A DNA stretch of 64,000 nt from Collinsella sp. (GCA_019413925.1 DXMY01000045.1:102398-166397), one strand, 5' to 3'. Numbered from the stretch's first letter, positions 8,788 to 16,867 are shown. The notes: a model not told the origin generated them from the letters alone. Made by a program: numbers and translations.

Positions 8788-8850
8788 GGTGCAATGGGGC
8801 CAGGTTAATCTGCACCAACCTGGTGCAAACAAACCTGTCCCCAATGCACC
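8788..8850. repeat. REP-like inverted pair (tag GGTGCA/TGCACC)
   Basis: Two units face each other: 8788-8816 and 8822-8850. Each begins GGTGCA and ends TGCACC, so each can close its own hairpin, and the units also pair with each other. Read on the minus strand, the second unit has the core TTGGGGACAGGTTTGTT. The pair lies just after the ferredoxin gene. There is no T-run, so termination is unlikely. Confidence 0.8.
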
Positions 8851-8874
8851 AGAGTGAGGAGCGCCCCTGGGTGC

Positions 8875-8903
8875 CGGCAGAAAAGGAACGTCCCTAAGTG
8901 CCG
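8875..8903. repeat. REP-like unit (tag CGGCA/TGCCG)
   Basis: CGGCA (8875-8879) and TGCCG (8899-8903) enclose a core that reads TTAGGGACGTTCCTTTTC on the minus strand, the same GGGACGTTC core as the unit at 14902. It lies 25 bp after the preceding pair. Confidence 0.7.
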
Positions 8904-8952
8904 CTTAAATACCGTTTATCGAAGAAAAAATACCGCTCACCGGTCATAATGA

Positions 8953-8980
8953 TTGTTCTGGCTTTGGGCTTGTCTACAAT
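8953..8980 (+). promoter_or_regulatory. Promoter of the alpha-glucoside PTS operon
   Basis: TTGTTC (8953-8958) and TACAAT (8975-8980) with a 16 bp spacer. Transcription would begin near 8987 and give a leader of about 130 nt before the EIIA start, which is the right size for an antiterminator-controlled leader. Confidence 0.6.
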
Positions 8981-9005
8981 AGCTCCCGTAAAAAGAAATG
9001 CGGAA

Positions 9006-9092
9006 GGTTACCGAGTCCCTCGGACGTGGGCCTAACCAAAGTCTTTGAACGGATGTGTCTCTATGGACGCATTCGCTTGATTTTGGTTGGGC
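9006..9092 (+). promoter_or_regulatory. Antiterminator/terminator-like leader for the LicT-type regulator
   Basis: A 32 nt hairpin 9006-9037 (GGTTA at its 5' end, TAACC at its 3' end, inner CCGAG/CTCGG) resembles a RAT site bound by BglG/LicT proteins. Its 3' arm is also the 5' arm of a competing 11 bp stem, GCCTAACCAAA (9030-9040) with TTTGGTTGGGC (9082-9092). The two cannot form together. The second stem is followed only by TATATTTATG, a weak U-tract, so it may act as a terminator or may hide the ribosome site at about 9101. Role inferred from mutual exclusion and from licT in the operon. Confidence 0.6.
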
Positions 9093-9117
9093 TATATTTA
9101 TGAAGGGACATGCCACC

Positions 9118-9630
9118 ATGGGTTTCTTTTCTCGCCTGATGGGCGGTTCGGATGAGCAGAAGACTGCATCTTCCGAGTTCGAAATCCTCGCTCCCGTTTC
9201 CGGCGAGCTTGTTCATCTGGAAAAAACCAATGACCCCGCTTTTAGCAGCCGCGCCGTGGGCGATGGCGTTGCCGTGGTTCCCCAAGAGGGAACGGTGTGC
9301 GCTCCTGTTTCCGGCACCGTCGCGGCGTTGTTTCCGACTGAGCACGCGCTGGGCATCATGTCCGACGACAGCTCTGCTCAGGTGATGCTGCATATCGGAA
9401 CCGACACTGTTAAACTTGAGGGCAAGGGCTTCCATGCGCTTGTTGCTCAGGGTGACCATGTCGACGCGGGCCAGCCCCTCGTCGAGGTCGATTTCGACGC
9501 GGTCCGCGCCGCCGGCTTCGATCCCACGGTCTTCGTTATCGTGTGCGAGCGTTCGGAGAACTCGACTCTTCGTGAGCACGCTTCCGGTCCTGTTGCTGTT
9601 AAAGAGCCTGTCGTCTGGCTTTCCGAGTAA
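9118..9630 (+). CDS. PTS EIIA component, glucose family
   Basis: A 170-residue cytoplasmic phosphocarrier. It receives phosphate from HPr and passes it to the EIIB domain of the transporter encoded two genes downstream. The family signature is clear: GVAVVPQEGTVCAPVSG near residue 50, and VMLHIGTDTVKL near 90, whose His is the phosphorylation site. The ATG at 9118 has AAGGGA ten bases upstream. The frame is open back to 9055, but no ribosome site supports an earlier start. First gene of a four-gene operon. Confidence 0.92.
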   Translation: MGFFSRLMGGSDEQKTASSEFEILAPVSGELVHLEKTNDPAFSSRAVGDGVAVVPQEGTVCAPVSGTVAALFPTEHALGIMSDDSSAQVMLHIGTDTVKLEGKGFHALVAQGDHVDAGQPLVEVDFDAVRAAGFDPTVFVIVCERSENSTLREHASGPVAVKEPVVWLSE

Positions 9631-9648
9631 ATTCTTGTGGTGGGTACC

Positions 9649-10503
9649 GTGGTTATCAAGCGAGTTTTCAACAATAACGTCGCAATGGTCACTTCGGACG
9701 ATGGCTCCGAGCTCATCGTCATCGGCCGAGGCCTCTGCTTTGGCCGCCATGCCGGCGACGCTATCGATGAGGCATCGGGCGAAAAGACCTATGCGCTGCA
9801 GGAGGGCACTTCTCAGGATTCGCGCACGATTGACCGCTTGGCACATCTTTTGGAGTCCATCCCCACCGTCAACCTCGTGATTTCCGAGGACATCGTTCAG
9901 ATGCTTCGTCGAGAGCTCAATGTCGATATCAACGACAAGATTCTCATTGCTCTTGCAGACCATATCAGCCTTGCTTTGGAGCGTGAGCGCAAGGGCGTCT
10001 CCTGTGAGAATCCGTTGCTGCTCGAGATCCAGCAGTTCTATCGCAAGGAGTATGCGCTTGCGGGCCGTGCGCTGCAGATTATCAAGGAGTATATGGGCTT
10101 CCAGATGAGCGAAGAAGAGCAGGGTTTTATCACGCTGCATATCGTCAACGCCACCATGCCGCAACGCTCCGACCGTCTTATCATCTCGGTCCAGCTTGTT
10201 CGCGACGTGCTCGCGATTGTTTCCGAGCGCTATGCCACGACCCTCGATGACACCTCGCTGCCTTATGAACGCTTCGTTCGTCACCTGCAGTTTTTCGCAC
10301 AGCGGGCGCTCGATCCTGCGGCCGGGCAAATCAATGGCGACGCGCTGTTCCGAATCGATGAAACGGCGTATCCGTGCGCATTCTCGTGCGCGGAGTCAAT
10401 TGCCGACCACTTAGCGTCTACCTATAACGTTGTCGTTACCGATGCCGAGAAGAGCTATCTCGCGTATCACATTGTTAACCTGCTTGGAGAACCTGGTCTC
10501 TAG
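9649..10503 (+). CDS. BglG/LicT-family transcription antiterminator
   Basis: RNA-binding antiterminator that responds to PTS phosphorylation. The N-terminal CAT RNA-binding domain (NNNVAMV, then VIGRGLCFGRHAGD) is followed by PRD1 (about 65-170) and PRD2 (about 170-284) with regulatory histidines such as LADHISLA and LHIVN. GTG at 9649 places seven residues before NNN, as in LicT; GTG codons at 9637 and 9640 are alternatives and no ribosome site decides strongly. It should act on the leader at 9006-9092, allowing the operon to be read when its sugar is being imported. Confidence 0.9.
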   Translation: MVIKRVFNNNVAMVTSDDGSELIVIGRGLCFGRHAGDAIDEASGEKTYALQEGTSQDSRTIDRLAHLLESIPTVNLVISEDIVQMLRRELNVDINDKILIALADHISLALERERKGVSCENPLLLEIQQFYRKEYALAGRALQIIKEYMGFQMSEEEQGFITLHIVNATMPQRSDRLIISVQLVRDVLAIVSERYATTLDDTSLPYERFVRHLQFFAQRALDPAAGQINGDALFRIDETAYPCAFSCAESIADHLASTYNVVVTDAEKSYLAYHIVNLLGEPGL

Positions 10504-10602
10504 GCATAACGTGCCCACACATCGATTGATATAAGGCAGGGCTTATGGCCTTGTCCAGGGCACATCTGTCTCAATTTGCGGAAAAGGAAGGGGAGTACCG
10601 CT

Positions 10603-12219
10603 ATGACCGCAAAAAAGAAGTTCAATTTCAAAGCGCCGTTGGAGGTGTTCGCGAAGTCAATCGTTCAGCCGATGATGTATCTCTCGGTTGCCGGCATTCT
10701 GCTCATCGTGGGCATTATTCTGACCAACAAGACCATCTGCGCCGTGATCCCTGTGCTGGGCTCCGGTCCGTTCCAGCTTGTGGGCGCCGTTGTCTATCAG
10801 TCGCTGATGTTTATCATCAACAACCTCTCGATTCTGTTCTGCGTGGGCATCGCCGGCGCCATGGCAAAGAAGAACAAGGGCCATGCTTCGCTGATCGCCC
10901 TGATGTCGTTCTTCCTGTTCCTGCAGGCTAACAACATCGTGCTCAACGCCACCGGCTCTCTTGCCGAAGCGAGCGGCATGCTCGGTCTTACCGGAACCGG
11001 CCAGAGCACCGTTATGGGCATTCAGGTGCTCGATACCGGCGTGTTTGGCGGCATCATTCTTGGTTGCATCACCGGTGCCGTGTTCAACAAGTACTCGAAC
11101 AAGCAGTTCCCCATTGCCCTTTCGATGTTCTCGGGCGTTCGCTTCCCGTTCCTGATCATGATCATCATTTCCTGGATCATGGGTGCTGGCTTCTGCATCG
11201 TTTGGCCTCCGGTTCAGGGTGCCATCTCCTCCGTTGCCGGCATCATTAAGGAGTCGGGCAACATCGGTCTGTTTATCTACGGCATGCTCAACAAGCTGCT
11301 CGTTCCTACCGGTCTGCATCACCTCATCTACACCCCGTTCCAGTTCTCCGATGTGGGCGGCACCCTGACGCTGGGTGATCAGGTTATCGCCGGCGCCTAT
11401 CCCATCCGTGTTGCCGAGATGGCAATGACGGGCCAGCCCTTCTCCGATAGCACCTACTTCAACAGCTACACCTTCAACAACCTGTGGCCCTACATCGGTA
11501 TCGGTCTCGCCTTTATCTTCACCGCTTACAAGGGGAACAAGGATAAGACCAAGGCCGTTATCATCCCGCTGATCATCACCGCCGTGCTCTCCTGTGTCAC
11601 CGAGCCCATGGACTTCCTCTTTGTCTTTGCCGCTCCCGTGCTCTTTGTTGTTCACTCGGTTCTTTCCGGTATCTTCCTGGTCCTGCTCAAGGTCCTCTCC
11701 GTGCCCGCTTCGACTGCAGGCGGCATCATCAACATCGTGGTTTCCAACCTGGTCCTTGGTGTCGATAAGACCAACTGGCCGATGATGCTCGTGCTCGGAG
11801 TCGTCAACGCCGCTCTATACTTCTTCCTCTTCACCTTCCTTATTAAGAGGCTCAACCTCCACACGCCTGGCCGCGAGGAGGAGCCCGAGCTCGCCGAGTC
11901 CGTTGCCGAGGGCGAGGCCGCCGCGTCTGTCGCGGTGAAGCAGGGCGCTGTTGCCGCAGCTCCCGCAGAGGGCGTCGATGCAGGTATTGCCGACCTGGTC
12001 GCAGGTCTTGGCGGCAAGGACAACATCGAGGAGCTCGAGAACTGCTTTACACGTCTTCGCGTGAACGTTAAGAACCCGGACCTCATCGATGAGAACCTCA
12101 TCAACCATGTGCCCAACAGCGGCATCAACCGTAACGGCAACAATATCCAGATCATCTTTGGCATGAAGGTCGCCGAGATGCGCGACAAGGTCGAAAACGC
12201 AATTGAGAAGGAGCAGTAA
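10603..12219 (+). CDS. PTS EIICB permease, alpha-glucoside type
   Basis: A 538-residue membrane transporter that imports and phosphorylates a glucoside. The EIIC domain covers about residues 10-425 with around ten hydrophobic segments and the substrate-site region VPTGLHHLIYTPFQF. A linker rich in Ala/Glu/Val (about 430-465) leads to the EIIB domain, with the phosphocysteine in NCFTRLRV. EIIA is a separate protein upstream. The ATG at 10603 is preceded by AAGGAAGGGGAG. Maltose-type specificity is inferred from the GH4 enzyme encoded next. Confidence 0.92.
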   Translation: MTAKKKFNFKAPLEVFAKSIVQPMMYLSVAGILLIVGIILTNKTICAVIPVLGSGPFQLVGAVVYQSLMFIINNLSILFCVGIAGAMAKKNKGHASLIALMSFFLFLQANNIVLNATGSLAEASGMLGLTGTGQSTVMGIQVLDTGVFGGIILGCITGAVFNKYSNKQFPIALSMFSGVRFPFLIMIIISWIMGAGFCIVWPPVQGAISSVAGIIKESGNIGLFIYGMLNKLLVPTGLHHLIYTPFQFSDVGGTLTLGDQVIAGAYPIRVAEMAMTGQPFSDSTYFNSYTFNNLWPYIGIGLAFIFTAYKGNKDKTKAVIIPLIITAVLSCVTEPMDFLFVFAAPVLFVVHSVLSGIFLVLLKVLSVPASTAGGIINIVVSNLVLGVDKTNWPMMLVLGVVNAALYFFLFTFLIKRLNLHTPGREEEPELAESVAEGEAAASVAVKQGAVAAAPAEGVDAGIADLVAGLGGKDNIEELENCFTRLRVNVKNPDLIDENLINHVPNSGINRNGNNIQIIFGMKVAEMRDKVENAIEKEQ

Positions 12220-12222
12220 ACA

Positions 12223-13605
12223 ATGATCATTACTCTGTGTGGTGGCGGATCCACCTTTACCCCCGGCATCGTCAAGTCCATCGCTCTGCGCAAGGACGAG
12301 CTCGACGTTGACGAGATTCGTCTGTACGACATCAACGAGGAGCGCCAGCGCAAGATCGGCGTGCTCGTGGACTGGATTCTGCACGAGGACCTCGGCCTGG
12401 ACATCAAGCTCACGGTGACCACCGACAAGAAGACGGCTTTTACCGACGCGAGCTTCGTGTTTGCCCAGATGCGCGTGGGCGGCTACGCCATGCGCGAGCA
12501 GGACGAGAAGATTCCGCTGCGTCACGGCTGCGTGGGCCAGGAGACTTGCGGTTGCGGCGGCCTTGCCTACGGCATGCGCACCATCTTCCCCATGGTCGAG
12601 CTGATCGACGACGTTGAGAAGTACGCCAAGAAGGACTACTGGATTCTCAACTACTCCAACCCTGCTGCCATCGTGTCCGAGGGCTGCCGCGTGCTGCGTC
12701 CCAACGCTCGCATCATCAACATCTGCGACATGCCGATCGCGATCATCGACGTGGTTTGCGCCGCACTCGATATCGACAAGAAGGATGTCGAGTACGATTA
12801 CTTTGGCCTCAACCACTTTGGTTGGTTCACCTCGATTCGCCACAAGGGCGAGGAGGTGCTCCCGCAGCTGCGCGAGTACATCAAGGAGCATGAGATTCTG
12901 CTGCCCGACTCCTACCTCAAGGGCATGGGCTCGCTCATGGCAAAGAAGCCCGAGGAGGCCACTGACGAGCACCCCGAGCAGAACCGCCACACCAAGGGCA
13001 GCTGGTACTACGTCTGGAAGGGCGAGTACGAGATCATGGAGTGCTTCCCGGAGTACCTGCCCAACACGTATCTGAACTACTACCTGCAGCAGAAGGAGTT
13101 CGTCGAGCATTCCAACCCCGAGCGCACCCGTGCTAACGAGGTTGAGGAGACGCGTGAGAAGAACCTCTTCGACGGCATCGACCACTACGAGAAGACGGGC
13201 GAGATCGACGAGAGCACGTTCTATGCGGGCAGCCACGGCGACTGGATTGCCGATCTGGCTATCGCTCTGAAGAACGACACCAAGCAGCGCTTCCTGGTCA
13301 TTTGCGAGAACAAGGGCGCTATCCCCAACATGCCCTACGACGCTATGGTCGAGCTGCCTGCCTACATTGGCAAGAATGGCCCCGAGGTCATCAGCCGCGA
13401 CAACATTCCTCTGTTCCAGCAGGGCCTCATGATGCAGCAGCTGAACTCCGAGAAGCTCGTGGTCGAGGCTACGATCGAGGGTTCTTACGAGAAGGCGCTC
13501 AAGGCCTTTACGCTGAACAAGACCGTGCCTTCGATGAAGGTCGCCAAGGAGGTTCTCGACGACATGATCGAGGCCAACAAGGGCTACTGGCCCGAGCTTA
13601 GCTAG
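12223..13605 (+). CDS. GH4 6-phospho-alpha-glucosidase (maltose-6-phosphate hydrolase)
   Basis: Family 4 glycosidase, which uses NAD+ and a divalent metal to split the phosphorylated sugar delivered by the PTS. The N-terminal nucleotide-binding loop is LCGGGSTFTPG. The motif CDMP at residues 168-171 is the form found in 6-phospho-alpha-glucosidases (GlvA, MalH); beta-enzymes carry CNVP. QETCGCGG near 106-113 fits the metal region. Length (460) is slightly above GlvA. The start lies three bases after the EIICB stop, with AAGGAG inside the end of that gene. The enzyme and transporter together indicate maltose or related alpha-glucosides. Confidence 0.93.
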   Translation: MIITLCGGGSTFTPGIVKSIALRKDELDVDEIRLYDINEERQRKIGVLVDWILHEDLGLDIKLTVTTDKKTAFTDASFVFAQMRVGGYAMREQDEKIPLRHGCVGQETCGCGGLAYGMRTIFPMVELIDDVEKYAKKDYWILNYSNPAAIVSEGCRVLRPNARIINICDMPIAIIDVVCAALDIDKKDVEYDYFGLNHFGWFTSIRHKGEEVLPQLREYIKEHEILLPDSYLKGMGSLMAKKPEEATDEHPEQNRHTKGSWYYVWKGEYEIMECFPEYLPNTYLNYYLQQKEFVEHSNPERTRANEVEETREKNLFDGIDHYEKTGEIDESTFYAGSHGDWIADLAIALKNDTKQRFLVICENKGAIPNMPYDAMVELPAYIGKNGPEVISRDNIPLFQQGLMMQQLNSEKLVVEATIEGSYEKALKAFTLNKTVPSMKVAKEVLDDMIEANKGYWPELS

Positions 13606-13653
13606 AGCTAGAAGGCCGCTGGCGCAAAAGAGTCACTGACGGCACAATTTGAA

Positions 13654-13697
13654 CAATGCCCCGTTCGCGTATTTGCGTGGACGGGGCATTGCCGTTT
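13654..13697 (+). terminator. Terminator of the alpha-glucoside PTS operon
   Basis: CAATGCCCCGT (13654-13664) pairs with ACGGGGCATTG (13681-13691), followed by CCGTTTTGC. It lies 48 bp after the GH4 stop. Confidence 0.85.
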
Positions 13698-13908
13698 TGC
13701 GCAAAGGGTTGATATGGGGGATGGGCTATCCGACATCGGCGCAGGGCATGAGGTTTTCTGCTGACGCGCGGTGGCTGAAGTGCCCGGGTGGACACGTCTG
13801 GGATTCCGTCCCACTGCTTGGCGTCCTTGCCGCCATCTGGCTCCCACGTTCGCATACTTTTGGATGCGAGCGTGTTTTTAACGGCACGCACGGGTCCCCC
13901 GGGGCGCG

Positions 13909-14218
13909 CCGTGCATTTTCGGGAGTTTTCAGCAAGCCGGGGTGGCTGCATACGCGCCGGAAGCGTCTATTCGATCTCGCGGGATCCCCCGACGGGCAAC
14001 TTGGGCTGGCGGACGGGGTCCGCCGCTGCGATAGCGCACGTTTCGCGTCGCGCCGTGCCCCAAAACGACGCCGATCGCGCGGCATTCACGATTCGCGGCG
14101 CCGCCGGCGGGGGCCGCGATGCTGAAAACTCCGGTTTTTGCACGGTCCAAGCGGGGATACGTTGGGACGGGGAGGGGTGCCCCCGTCTTTTTATGCATGT
14201 TGCAAGTAAAATTATGCA
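13909..14218. repeat. Family B structured element, copy 2
   Basis: Left arm 13909-13934 (CCGTGCA, TTTTCG, GGAGTTTTCAGCA) and right arm 14120-14145 (TGCTGAAAACTCC, GGTTTTT, GCACGG) enclose 185 bp. TGCATA is at +13 from the left arm; TATGCA occurs at 14192 and 14213, 46 bp after the right arm and 21 bp apart. Arm changes relative to copy 1 (GTATTCTGCA to GTTTTCAGCA) are matched on both sides. The interior is very GC-rich and otherwise unlike copy 1. The gap 13606-14350 holds this element, the terminator before it and no convincing gene. Confidence 0.85.
14166..14192 (+). terminator. Terminator-like hairpin inside family B copy 2
   Basis: GACGGGG (14166-14172) pairs with CCCCGTC (14181-14187), followed by TTTTT. 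It occupies the 46 bp spacer of the element, where copy 1 has a different wobble-paired hairpin. It could end transcripts that read rightward through the element. Confidence 0.55.
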
Positions 14219-14350
14219 GGACATAGGACACCATGCGACGGATACCCAGATTGGGCGCGCCATGCGCCGACGTTCGTCGCGCCCCTTCCACGTCGTAAGC
14301 GAATTAAAAGGTGAGGGCGGTTATGGGCGTGCTGGCGGCCCTGTGGCGGC

Positions 14351-14491
14351 GGGGTTGCAGCGGAGCTTGCGCTTGCCGTGGTCGACCGGGCGCCGTGGGC
14401 GCCGGCGCTCGACGGCCGTATGCTGTTGCTTGCCACGCACGATGTCGCCGATGCTCAGGCTCTCGATATCTCGGACATCATCACGCTCTAA
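14351..14491 (+). pseudogene. Remnant of an ABC transporter ATPase C-terminus
   Basis: The frame ending at TAA 14489-14491 reads ELALAVVDRAPWAPAL, then RMLLLATHDVADAQ and ALDISDIITL. LLLATHD followed by a helix and a final beta strand is the switch-histidine region that ends ABC ATPase domains. No Walker A, signature motif or start can be found upstream, and no ribosome site is present. I read it as a decayed tail. The match is short, so chance similarity cannot be excluded. Confidence 0.4.
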
Positions 14492-14706
14492 ATACTGACT
14501 CAACAACAATATATTCCATTTTTCTCCGTCCCCATGGGGCCTGGTGTGGTATTCTATCTGCGGGGTAATACTTAGGAATACCAAGTAATACCAATGCCGC
14601 AGAAACAAACTCCGGATGCGGGCCAATCGGGTTGCCTTCACAGCCCGTCGCCCAGCCGCGTGGCCCGCATCTATCCGCACCACCGTCGTTTCAAAAAGGA
14701 AGCGCC

Positions 14707-14928
14707 ATGGCAGAACACATGACCCCCGTAGTCGCGAAGGTCTTGCCCGAGGAGAAGGCAGCCTTCGCGGCGGCAACCCAGCTCGTGGGCACCACGCCGT
14801 CCAACGCCATCCGCATGTTTATCGCCGCGTTCAATCGCTGCGGCACCTTTCCGTTTGACATCTCGCCCAACGGGGCCTTTGGCAAAGAGTGCCCCCAACA
14901 GCTAGTCGTTGAAGAACGTCCCCAATGA
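14707..14928 (+). CDS. Orphan RelB/DinJ-like antitoxin
   Basis: A 73-residue protein with the ribbon-helix-helix pattern of RelB/DinJ antitoxins: VVAKVLPEEKAAFAAATQ, then GTTPSNAIRMFI and GTFPFDI. The ATG follows AAAAAGGAAG at proper spacing. No RelE/YafQ-type toxin follows; the next gene is a membrane protease. The last nine codons and the stop (14902-14928) lie inside a REP-like unit, so the original C-terminus may have been replaced. It may be a regulator left after toxin loss, or act on a toxin elsewhere. Confidence 0.75.
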   Translation: MAEHMTPVVAKVLPEEKAAFAAATQLVGTTPSNAIRMFIAAFNRCGTFPFDISPNGAFGKECPQQLVVEERPQ

Positions 14929-14932
14929 CTAG
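14902..14932. repeat. REP-like unit overlapping the antitoxin stop (tag CTAGTC/GACTAG)
   Basis: CTAGTC (14902-14907) and GACTAG (14927-14932) enclose a core that reads ATTGGGGACGTTCTTC on the minus strand. It shares GGGACGTTC with the unit at 8875. It supplies the final codons of the antitoxin gene and ends 19 bp before the next start. Confidence 0.7.
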
Positions 14933-14951
14933 TCGTCGGGAGGAGGTTGGC

Positions 14952-15866
14952 ATGCTCAATGCGATGATTTGGGCGCTTGCCTGTTTTGGCGTCGTCGCTG
15001 CCGATATTGCCCTGAGCGTCGTTTTGTTCTCCGCCCTTGGCGTCGCATCGGTGTTCATGAGTTTTTCGATCGATGACCTCGACATTCAATTGCTTCAGGC
15101 CGTCGCGCAGACGGCATCGTTTTTGATGGCGCTGCTGTGGTGGCGTTATCTGTGGCCGCGTTCGTTTATGGCACGCCGGCAAAGCGCACATCCGCTCGGC
15201 GGGGGAGCGCGTGGGGCGTGGAAACGTATTGCCTGCGTTATCGTGATTGGCCTGGCCCTGCAGGTGGTCGTTGGCTACGTGACCGACGCCGTGCTGTCGC
15301 TGCTGCCCGATGCTGCGGCCGACTACAGCGAGCTTGTCGAGGAAACAGGCATGGGTGACACCAGCTATCTCGCCGTCCTGACTACGGTGCTCGGTGCCCC
15401 ATTTTGTGAAGAGCTGCTGGTGCGCGGCATTATTTTTGAGTTTTCGCTCCGAGCGTTTAATCCACAGTGCCGCCCACTTTGGAAGCGCCGGCGTCGTGCG
15501 AGCGCGCAAGGCGGCGCCATGGTGCCCTGGGCGGCCCCAAGCACGTGGGGTATCGCCGCGGCGATTGTGCTGCAGGCGGCCATCTTTGGCTTTATGCATA
15601 TGAACTGGGTGCAGGGCTGCTACGCCGGCGCCGCCGGCCTCATCTTTGGTTGGGTGCTCGTGACGACCGGAAAGCTCCGCTACACGATCTTGCTGCACTT
15701 TGCCTTTAATGCCGGGTCGTATCTCATGACGTTGCTCTGGTTTGTGAACACGCCGTTCGACGTTGTGGTCACGGTTGGCATCGCCGGCTTTGTGCTGGTA
15801 GAGGCGATGCACTCGCTGCTTCGATTGTGCATTCCCGTGTCGCGCGAAGCTGATCGGTCTGAGTAA
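14952..15866 (+). CDS. CPBP-family intramembrane glutamic protease
   Basis: A 304-residue membrane protein with about seven or eight hydrophobic segments. The catalytic motifs of the CPBP (Abi/Rce1-like) family are visible: FCEELLVRG near residue 155 (EExxxR), FGFMHMNW near 215 and HFAFN near 253. Members cleave membrane peptides or act in bacteriocin immunity; the substrate is unknown here. The ATG at 14952 follows GGAGGAGG. A 50-residue loop rich in Arg/Ala separates the first two motifs. Confidence 0.9.
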   Translation: MLNAMIWALACFGVVAADIALSVVLFSALGVASVFMSFSIDDLDIQLLQAVAQTASFLMALLWWRYLWPRSFMARRQSAHPLGGGARGAWKRIACVIVIGLALQVVVGYVTDAVLSLLPDAAADYSELVEETGMGDTSYLAVLTTVLGAPFCEELLVRGIIFEFSLRAFNPQCRPLWKRRRRASAQGGAMVPWAAPSTWGIAAAIVLQAAIFGFMHMNWVQGCYAGAAGLIFGWVLVTTGKLRYTILLHFAFNAGSYLMTLLWFVNTPFDVVVTVGIAGFVLVEAMHSLLRLCIPVSREADRSE

Positions 15867-15874
15867 TAACGCCT

Positions 15875-16867
15875 TTAATTAGACCGATGCGTCTTGAACG
15901 CACCTGGCGTTTCGCCGAATGCTTCTTTGAATTTTGAGTAAAAGAATGACATGTTGGAGATGCCGACTTTTCGGGCTACATACTGCACGCTGCGCTCGGT
16001 GTTATTGAGAAGATATGCCGCCTCTGTGAGCTGCTGGTTGAGCTTGATTTGCGAAAACGTTTTGCCGGTTTTTTGCTTGATCAAGCTGCTGAGATAGCTG
16101 GTGCTATAACCCGTATCGCTCGCAATGCTTTCGAGTGTGCAGTCGCCGTAGCTTCGCTCAATATGATTCAGAATCGACACGATGCGTTCGTCCGACATGA
16201 TCGCCTGGTTATCAGTTGCGGAGCGTCGGTACAGTCCTCGAATGAGAACAAGGAATAGGCTGACGGCGAGGTGCCTCATGAGTTCATTGGAATAGGCATC
16301 TTTAAAGTGATATTCGATAAAGAGCATCTCGATGAGGCGTCGCGCATGTCGGGCGTATTCCTCTGGAAGAATGAGATATTTTCGGGCCTCGCGGTTTTTG
16401 GACACAAAATCAAATAGAAGATTCGTTAATGGTGACGCGCCGGGTAGCTGGCTCAGGAACAACGAATCGAACATTTCTTTTTTGAAGACGATCGAAATGA
16501 CGATATCATGCTCGCCCTTAACGTATGGAACGCTTCTGACTACGCCGGTGTTGCAAATGAGCACGTCGCCCTTTTTAAGGAGTAGTCGCCGTCCGTTGAC
16601 GATAAACGTGCAGACGCCGTCGTACACGTAGTTAAGCTCCATATCCCGATTGATATGAGGAGGAATATCGGTAAAGCGCGACTCCTTGATAAGACCCACG
16701 GGGTTTTCGTCGAGAGTTTCTTTCCAATCAAACAGATAGACCTCTTCGCCGTTAATGGTTGTGGTTTCCACCCTGTTATATCGCGGGCTGAGCTCTCCCG
16801 GATGTGTGCGATGCCACTCTTCGGTCTCGGTATGCGTATAGAGCAGCTGTTTGAGATTCGAATCCAT
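15875..16867 (-). CDS. AraC-family regulator, divergent from the beta-glucoside operon
   Basis: A 330-residue activator. The N-terminal half contains a cupin-like sensing fold (MELNYVYDGVCTFIVNG, then LLLKKGDVLICNTGVV). The C-terminal 100 residues hold two helix-turn-helix motifs (LESIASDTGYSTSYLSSLIK and VARKVGISNMSFFYSKFK) of AraC type. It is transcribed away from the GH1/PTS pair, 153 bp apart. The likely role is control of beta-glucoside uptake (inference from position). A minus-strand TATAAT lies at 16917-16912. The ATG follows TGGAGC. Confidence 0.9.
   Translation of the reverse strand: MDSNLKQLLYTHTETEEWHRTHPGELSPRYNRVETTTINGEEVYLFDWKETLDENPVGLIKESRFTDIPPHINRDMELNYVYDGVCTFIVNGRRLLLKKGDVLICNTGVVRSVPYVKGEHDIVISIVFKKEMFDSLFLSQLPGASPLTNLLFDFVSKNREARKYLILPEEYARHARRLIEMLFIEYHFKDAYSNELMRHLAVSLFLVLIRGLYRRSATDNQAIMSDERIVSILNHIERSYGDCTLESIASDTGYSTSYLSSLIKQKTGKTFSQIKLNQQLTEAAYLLNNTERSVQYVARKVGISNMSFFYSKFKEAFGETPGAFKTHRSN

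Noticed and set aside
13649..14125. Open frames within and before family B copy 2
   Set aside because: They cover a terminator and GC-rich repeat DNA, without ribosome sites or domains.
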